Made by a program: the position numbers and the translations under genes | Shown: piece by piece, positions 5,598-9,702 of the stretch | Numbering within the stretch: position 1 is the stretch's first letter | How the letters are laid out: each line of letters starts with the position of its first letter | Source of the DNA: Gemmatimonadaceae bacterium | GTDB lineage: Bacteria > Gemmatimonadota > Gemmatimonadetes > Gemmatimonadales > Gemmatimonadaceae | Assembly: GCA_025451425.1 (NCBI GenBank) | Contig: JANWKK010000230.1 | Coordinates: 1-9,702 of the forward strand | Direction: 5' to 3' | Length of the DNA stretch: 9,702 bases | Notes under the pieces: generated by a model | Databases searched by the model: none | Seen by the model: the letters and a program-made list of their open reading frames with translations, nothing else | Told to the model about the DNA's origin: nothing

Positions 5598-7280
5598 ATG
5601 CCTCTACCCACTCGATCCGCGCACTCGATCGCCCTCGCCGCGATCCTAACGACGCTGGCTGTCGGCTCGGCGCTCGCCCAGCAAGATGCACCCGCCCCAA
5701 CGCGACTTCGCATCGGCATCTCCTTCCCCGCCTCGCGGAGCGCCCGGCCCCTCGACGGCCGCATCATCCTCGTGATCTCGAACAATGACCGGCGCGAGCC
5801 GCGGTTCGAGAACAACGTCTACGACGCCGACACCCAGCTCGCCTTCGGCATCGACGTCGATTCCTTGCGACCCGGTCAGGAAGCGTACGTCGACGCCAGC
5901 ACCTTTGGCTATCCGCTCAAGAGCATCGCCGACATCCCGCCTGGTGACTACTGGGTTCAGGCAGTGCTCAACAAGTACGAGACCTTTCATCGCGGCGACG
6001 GGCGCGTCGTCAAGCTGCACATGGACCAGGGCGAAGGTCAGCACTGGAACACGTCGCCGGGCAATTTCTACAACAAACCGGTGAAGCTGCGCGTCGACCC
6101 GACCAGCGACGCGGCGATCCATCTCTCGCTCGACGAGGAGATCCCACCGCTCCCGAAGCCTAACGATACAAAGTACGTGAAGTACGTGCGCATCCAGAGC
6201 CCGCTCCTCACCAAGTTCTGGGGTCGCCCGATGTACCTCGGCGCGATCGTGCTCCTACCACAGGGATTCGACGAGCACCCGAATGCCCGTTACCCGCTGA
6301 TGATCAACCACGGGCATTTCATGTCCGAGCTGCGCGGCTTTCGTGAATCGGCGTCGCCCAACGCGCGGGGCGGCGATAACGCGTACGAGTTTTATAAACA
6401 GTGGACGTCGCCGAGTTTCCCGCGGATGCTGATGGTCATCGTTCAGCACGCCAATCCGTACTACGATGACTCCTACGCCGTGAACTCCGAGAACGTCGGA
6501 CCGTACGGCGACGCGATCAACCACGAGCTTATCCCGTACCTCGAGAAGCAATTCCGCGGACTCGGGCAAGGCTGGGCGCGTGGGACATTCGGTGGCTCGA
6601 CGGGTGGATGGGAAGCGCTCGCGACGCAGATGTTCTACCCCGACGACTATAATGGCGCCTGGGCCGCATGTCCCGACGCGATCGACTTCCGGATGTACGA
6701 AGTCATCAACATTTACGATGAGAAGAACGCGTTCTACAACAACGGCGATTGGAAGAAGACGCCGCACGCGGATGGTCGAGACTACTACGACCACCTCATG
6801 TCCGTCACCGAAGAGGACGTGCATTGGGAGCTCGTGCTCGGCACGCACGGGCGCTCGGGCGATCAGTGGAATATTTGGCAGGCCGTTTACAGTCCGGTCG
6901 GTGCAGACGGCTACCCGAAGTACATCTGGGATCCGATGACGGGCGCAATCGATCACCAGGTAGCCGGCTATTGGCGCGATCATTACGATCTTCGAAACAT
7001 CCTCGAGCGAGACTGGGCGACGCTCGGCCCGAAGGTGACCGGGAAGATCCATCTGTACGTCGGGACCATGGATACATGGCACTTGAACAATGCCGTGTAT
7101 CTCATGGAGGATTTTCTCAAGAAGACAAAGAATCCGCCGGCCAATGCTGTAGTGGAGTACGGCGATCGGAAGCCACACTGCTGGAGCGGCCATGACACGG
7201 GGTACTGGTTCCGTCAGCTCGATGAGCGGATTCGAAAGACGGCACCGAAGGGGGCCGACCTAACGAGCTGGCGCTACTGA
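5598..7280 (+). CDS. Secreted esterase-like alpha/beta-hydrolase
   Basis: A 560-residue exported protein. The signal peptide (IALAAILTTLAVGSALA|QQ) is likely cleaved after residue 27. Residues about 36-175 form an N-terminal region of probable beta structure (GISFPASRSARPLDGRIILV, GDYWVQAVLNKYETF, KPVKLRVDP). Residues about 195-550 resemble the putative esterase (esterase D-like) alpha/beta-hydrolase fold. They contain LGAIVLLPQGFDEHPNARYPLMINHG, the nucleophile elbow GGSTGGW (Ser334), a likely acid Asp492 in VGTMDTWHLNNA, and a catalytic His at 527 or 532 (KPHCWSGH). The fold is related to feruloyl and siderophore esterases, but the substrate cannot be read from sequence. The gene appears monocistronic: divergent from the TfoX-like gene and 48 nt before a small membrane protein on the same strand. 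ATG 5598 is the only start that keeps a well-formed signal peptide, although it lacks a ribosome site. Confidence 0.85.
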   Translation: MPLPTRSAHSIALAAILTTLAVGSALAQQDAPAPTRLRIGISFPASRSARPLDGRIILVISNNDRREPRFENNVYDADTQLAFGIDVDSLRPGQEAYVDASTFGYPLKSIADIPPGDYWVQAVLNKYETFHRGDGRVVKLHMDQGEGQHWNTSPGNFYNKPVKLRVDPTSDAAIHLSLDEEIPPLPKPNDTKYVKYVRIQSPLLTKFWGRPMYLGAIVLLPQGFDEHPNARYPLMINHGHFMSELRGFRESASPNARGGDNAYEFYKQWTSPSFPRMLMVIVQHANPYYDDSYAVNSENVGPYGDAINHELIPYLEKQFRGLGQGWARGTFGGSTGGWEALATQMFYPDDYNGAWAACPDAIDFRMYEVINIYDEKNAFYNNGDWKKTPHADGRDYYDHLMSVTEEDVHWELVLGTHGRSGDQWNIWQAVYSPVGADGYPKYIWDPMTGAIDHQVAGYWRDHYDLRNILERDWATLGPKVTGKIHLYVGTMDTWHLNNAVYLMEDFLKKTKNPPANAVVEYGDRKPHCWSGHDTGYWFRQLDERIRKTAPKGADLTSWRY

Positions 7281-7282
7281 GC

Positions 7283-7303
7283 AGAGGGTAGAGGGTGGCG
7301 GGT
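7283..7303 (+). repeat. Degenerate G-rich heptad repeat
   Basis: AGAGGGT (7283-7289) is repeated exactly at 7290-7296 and followed by the variant GGCGGGT (7297-7303) and the start GGAGAC. Three GGG runs (7286, 7293, 7300) recur every 7 nt, with a fourth run, GGGG at 7316, belonging to the ribosome site of the next gene. The repeat fills the gap between the esterase stop and the small membrane protein gene. Confidence 0.6.
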
Positions 7304-7328
7304 GGAGACAAAACCGGGGAGGCGTTGC

Positions 7329-7622
7329 ATGTCCGAGATTCTGGCGTTCCAAGCGGTTCTCTTCATCTGCGGGACTACGGCCTTCGTCGCCTCGCTCCGA
7401 TTCCTGAGGCGCTTCCTCGAGCTCAGACACGAGCGGTCGATGCACACGTCCCAGGATACGCTCGGCGAGCGAATCGAACGCATGGAGGCGATGCTCGAGT
7501 CGACGGCGCTCGAAGTGGAGCGCATCGGCGAGGCGAATCGGTTCGTCGCGAAGCTACTCGCCGAGCGCACAGGCGTGCCGACTCCCTCGAGCAAGCCCGA
7601 GCGCGTGATCACGCCGCACTGA
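7329..7622 (+). CDS. Small membrane-anchored coiled-coil protein, unknown function
   Basis: A 97-residue protein with one N-terminal transmembrane helix (residues about 4-24, ILAFQAVLFICGTTAFVASL) and a basic flank (RFLRR). An amphipathic helix follows at about 45-80 (LGERIERMEAMLESTALEVERIGEANRFVAKLLAER), then a short proline-rich tail. The EVERIGE(A/G)xRFV.KLL pattern recurs in small hypothetical proteins of Gemmatimonadota; its role is not known. The layout resembles PspB or other small membrane scaffolds, but similarity is too weak to assign. The start is clear: GGGGAGG lies 6 nt before ATG 7329, so the open frame from 7302 is not the real start. It follows the esterase by 48 nt on the same strand and is convergent with the oxidoreductase. 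Confidence 0.8.
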   Translation: MSEILAFQAVLFICGTTAFVASLRFLRRFLELRHERSMHTSQDTLGERIERMEAMLESTALEVERIGEANRFVAKLLAERTGVPTPSSKPERVITPH

Positions 7623-7660
7623 TCGACGAGTTCCCGGCCCATCGATGAGGACGTCCGCAA

Positions 7661-8659
7661 TCATCGCATCGTTAGAGCGAGGCGGCCAACAACGCGTCCT
7701 CGCTCTTCGCGCACGTGCGCCTTCGACGCCTGCGTCAGCGGATACGACTTCTCGATCGGTACGACGAGACCTATCTCCTCGGCCACACGCCGCAGCTTCT
7801 CCAACTCGGTGCTATTGACCTCGGCGTCATAGGCCATCGACCGCACACCCGCGCGCTTCCTCGGCGCAGGTTCCACACCGTTCGGGTACGCGACGCGACC
7901 GCCACGCTTCACCAACTTCACCGAGTCGTTGAGCACTTTGCTCCCGGCGAGCGCGAGGATGGCATCGAGACCGTCAAGCGCCGCCGCAGCGATGCGTTCA
8001 ACGGCGTCTCGCTTGCGCCCATCGATGATTACGTCTGCGCCAAGCTTCTCCAGCAGCGCCTTCGCCTTTGCGCCCGACGCGATCGCAATGACGCGAGCGC
8101 CCAGGTATTTGGCCGCGAACTGCACCGCGAGCGTCCCCACCGCGCCCGACGCGCCGAAAATCATTACCGTCTCGCCGGCGCGCACCTCGAGGTGATCGGC
8201 AATGCCTTGCAGCGCCGTTAGGCCCGTGACAGCGCCGGCCCCGGCCTCGGTCATCGTTAGGCCCTTGGGCAGCGTCGTGACATTGTCGGCGTCCACCACG
8301 ACATACTCGGCGTAGAATCCACCCTTTCTGTTCCCGTACTGATACGCCCACACTTGGTCACCGACGTCGAAGCGTCGCACGAGCTCGCCGCGCTCCGCGA
8401 TCACCCCAGCCCCGTCCGAGCCGAGGATGAGCGGAAACTGAACATCTCCCTCCGCCCACTCTCCGTCGCGGATCTTCGCGTCCCAGATGCCGACGCCCGC
8501 CGCGCGCACCGCGATCAACACTTCGCGCGGTCCCGGGCGTGGCACGGGTACGGTGTGGCGTTTCAAGACCGACGGCGGACCGAACTTGTCGATCGCCATC
8601 GCCTCCATCTCCGCCGGAACGACAGCATGCTGTTGCTTGGATCTCGCGCGTCGAGCCAT
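7661..8659 (-). CDS. Zinc-independent MDR family oxidoreductase (quinone-oxidoreductase-like)
   Basis: A 332-residue cytoplasmic medium-chain dehydrogenase/reductase. The GroES-like catalytic domain covers about 18-140 (MAIDKFGPPSVLKRHTVPVPRPGPREVLIAVRAAGV, LILGSDGAGVI, FDVGDQVWAYQ, GGFYAEYVVV). The Rossmann domain follows, with GETVMIFGASGAVGTLAVQFA at 162-182; GASGAVG is the nucleotide-binding loop, and NADPH is typical for this subgroup. The usual zinc-site Cys after the GVG turn is replaced (GVGIWDAKIRDG) and the four-Cys structural zinc loop is missing, so it is a quinone-oxidoreductase-type enzyme rather than a zinc alcohol dehydrogenase. The substrate is unknown. I chose ATG 8659, with GGCGG about 4 nt upstream; it gives a basic 17-residue extension (MARRARSKQQ...) before the fold. 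The open frame continues to 8737 without a better start. Divergent from the cytochrome gene. Confidence 0.9.
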   Translation of the reverse strand: MARRARSKQQHAVVPAEMEAMAIDKFGPPSVLKRHTVPVPRPGPREVLIAVRAAGVGIWDAKIRDGEWAEGDVQFPLILGSDGAGVIAERGELVRRFDVGDQVWAYQYGNRKGGFYAEYVVVDADNVTTLPKGLTMTEAGAGAVTGLTALQGIADHLEVRAGETVMIFGASGAVGTLAVQFAAKYLGARVIAIASGAKAKALLEKLGADVIIDGRKRDAVERIAAAALDGLDAILALAGSKVLNDSVKLVKRGGRVAYPNGVEPAPRKRAGVRSMAYDAEVNSTELEKLRRVAEEIGLVVPIEKSYPLTQASKAHVREERGRVVGRLALTMR

Positions 8660-8795
8660 GTGACCGCCATTCGTGAGCTTTCGAGGAACAGGAGACCTGT
8701 GCATTCGCCAGGCCAATACGCCGATTCTCGGAAACACGCCGACTTCAGCAGCGCCCGGGGCTCGAACGAAGAGTGACTGCGTGACAATCCGAGTC

Positions 8796-8854
8796 GAGTG
8801 TTAAACGCCCACGCCCATCGTGGCATCTCATCTCATCGTGAGGTCATAACACTC
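8796..8854. repeat. 8-bp inverted repeat in a divergent promoter region
   Basis: GAGTGTTA (8796-8803) and TAACACTC (8847-8854) are perfect inverted copies 43 nt apart. They lie within the 221-nt region between the divergent oxidoreductase and cytochrome genes. The arms could be two half-sites of a looping regulator, but arms this short and this far apart also arise by chance. Confidence 0.3.
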
Positions 8855-8880
8855 AGCGGTGGTTGACATGGGAGGGCACG

Positions 8881-9564
8881 ATGAGAAGGAGCGTTCTCGT
8901 TCTCTTGCTGATTGGGACAGTTGGGCTCGGAGCGTCGAGTCGGTACATGGGAGGATGGGCCGTTGTCACCGTCGATGACCTTCCGGATTACGTCGTCGCC
9001 GGGCAACCGATTCGACTCTCCTTTGTTGTGCGCCAACACGGGATGCGCTTGCTCGACGGACTGGAGCCGGTCGTCGACGCGAAGCTGGGTAGCAACGCTG
9101 TCTCGGTGAACGCGAAGCAGACGCATGCCACGGAGTCCGGTCGTTACGTAGCGATATTGACACTGCCGCGCGCAGGCGAGTGGACGCTCACGATTCAAAG
9201 CGGCTTCGGCGGGCGATCGACGAACGATCTGTTGCTGCGCGCGATAGAACCCGGCGCAACGCCGCGAGCACTCTCGGCCGTGGAGCGCGGACGTCGGTTG
9301 TTCATCGCGAAAGGGTGTTTCACCTGCCACGTCAACACCGAGGCGACGACCGCGCCGAGCCTCGGCGTCGGGCCAGAGCTCACCGGTCGACGCTATCCTG
9401 CGGTGTATCTCGCCAAATTCCTCGCGAACCCGGACAGCACTCAGTTGACTCAGCTCCCACGTACCGGTTGGGTCAGAATGCCGAATCTCGGTCTCAAGGA
9501 GCTCGAAATCGCATCGTTGGTCGCGATGATCAACACCGGCGGTCGAGAAGTATCCGCTCGATAG
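8881..9564 (+). CDS. Secreted c-type cytochrome with N-terminal YtkA/FixH-like domain
   Basis: A 227-residue exported electron carrier. The signal sequence (RRSVLVLLLIGTVGLGASS, residues about 2-20) may be cleaved or act as an anchor. Residues about 25-125 form a beta-sandwich-like domain resembling YtkA/FixH (GGWAVVTVDDLPDYVVAGQPIRLSFVVRQHG, then SGRYVAILTLPRAGEWTLTI). Residues about 132-225 are a small class I cytochrome c, with covalent haem attachment by Cys146 and Cys149 in CFTCH, axial ligand His150, and probable second ligand Met200 in VRMPNLGLKELE. GGGAGGG lies 4 nt before ATG 8881; the frame-extending TTG at 8863 would bypass that site and is rejected. FixH-like domains are linked to copper and cytochrome-oxidase maturation, so a role near a terminal oxidase or copper handling is possible, but no oxidase gene is in view. 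Confidence 0.88.
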   Translation: MRRSVLVLLLIGTVGLGASSRYMGGWAVVTVDDLPDYVVAGQPIRLSFVVRQHGMRLLDGLEPVVDAKLGSNAVSVNAKQTHATESGRYVAILTLPRAGEWTLTIQSGFGGRSTNDLLLRAIEPGATPRALSAVERGRRLFIAKGCFTCHVNTEATTAPSLGVGPELTGRRYPAVYLAKFLANPDSTQLTQLPRTGWVRMPNLGLKELEIASLVAMINTGGREVSAR

Positions 9565-9603
9565 TTCTCGAAGAAAACAATCCACTTGACGCCCAAGCTC
9601 AGC

Positions 9604-9640
9604 AGGCGAGCCGTGTAGCCCTACCGTTGCGGCTCGGCCT
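9604..9640 (+). terminator. Weak candidate hairpin after the cytochrome gene
   Basis: CGAGCCG (9607-9613) pairs with CGGCTCG (9630-9636) around a 16-nt loop. The stem can extend by three pairs (AGG with CCT at 9638-9640) past a single bulged G. It lies 40 nt after the cytochrome stop codon and has no T-run. Otherwise the last 138 bases of the window hold nothing I can call. Confidence 0.25.
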
Positions 9641-9702
9641 GGTTCCAATGGGCTAATATGAATTCCGCGCCCGAGGCCAAAGATTCCTGGTAAGGCCGCT
9701 CG

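Larger units (their letters stand above)
307..8261. repeat. Dispersed heptamer CGTTAGG / CCTAACG, ten copies
   Basis: Plus-strand CGTTAGG begins at 307, 895, 2071, 3909, 8216 and 8255; plus-strand CCTAACG begins at 3613, 5645, 6159 and 7259. All ten lie inside genes: ADOP permease 1, padR 1, ThuA-like 1, regulator 2, esterase 3, oxidoreductase 2. Nine read CCTAACG on the coding strand; the copy at 3909 is reversed. Seven of the ten extend to CGTTAGGC. The coordinates given span the first to the last copy, not a continuous repeat. Confidence 0.6.

Noticed and set aside
6255..7193. 312-codon minus-strand open frame
   Set aside because: It lies entirely antisense to the esterase, whose domains are intact; long antisense frames are expected in GC-rich genes.
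8863..8868. Perfect -35 consensus TTGACA
   Set aside because: It is only 12 nt before the cytochrome ATG, so no promoter could be completed before the start codon.
8833..9648. 271-codon minus-strand open frame
   Set aside because: It is antisense to the cytochrome gene, which has a clear ribosome site, signal peptide and haem motif; the antisense protein has no recognisable domain.
9659..9694. Tiny open frame starting ATGAATTCC near the right edge
   Set aside because: It has only 11 codons before TAA and no ribosome site; no evidence that it is translated.
1..9702. A new defence, mobile or biosynthetic system spanning the window
   Set aside because: Genes alternate in orientation, belong to unrelated known families, and there are no nucleases, transposases, reverse transcriptases, repeat arrays or multi-gene operons beyond padR-permease.

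Overview
The window is a GC-rich bacterial chromosomal segment of about 9.7 kb. It is densely packed with protein-coding genes on both strands and has no gene-free stretch longer than about 220 bases. Gene content points to Gemmatimonadota, with Acidobacteriota as the alternative. It includes a PadR regulator directly upstream of an ADOP-type (acidobacterial duplicated orphan permease) ABC permease, a SARP/BTAD-type regulator with a TPR tail ending in a DPRL...DDVRF motif, a ThuA-like secreted protein, and a YtkA/FixH-like cytochrome c. The assignment rests on family knowledge and was not tested by a search. I see no tRNA, rRNA, CRISPR array, transposase or phage gene.

Layout from the left: the 5' part of an ADOP permease gene (minus strand, cut by the window edge) follows a padR gene, forming a padR-permease operon. 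Just upstream of padR is a perfect 10-bp inverted repeat that is a good candidate for the PadR operator. Next, on the same strand, is a secreted ThuA-like protein. It is divergent from a small secreted RlpA-like double-psi beta-barrel protein on the plus strand. The RlpA-like gene ends in a 12-bp hairpin facing a convergent cupin lipoprotein gene.

The cupin gene is divergent from a 578-residue SARP/BTAD-TPR regulator. The regulator is convergent (11-nt gap) with a small TfoX-N-like protein, which in turn is divergent from a large secreted esterase. After the esterase come a short heptad G-rich repeat and a small membrane-anchored coiled-coil protein. This gene is convergent with a zinc-independent MDR oxidoreductase. 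The MDR gene is divergent from a secreted c-type cytochrome with an N-terminal YtkA/FixH-like domain. The last 138 bases hold no convincing gene.

Apart from padR-permease, the genes are mostly single transcription units in alternating orientation, and nothing shows them forming one pathway. Several act outside the cytoplasm: the ADOP permease, ThuA-like protein, RlpA-like protein, cupin lipoprotein, esterase and cytochrome. I found no clear new defence or mobile system. The most unusual signal is at DNA level: the heptamer CGTTAGG/CCTAACG occurs ten times, against about one expected from base composition. All ten lie inside genes, and nine read CCTAACG on the coding strand.
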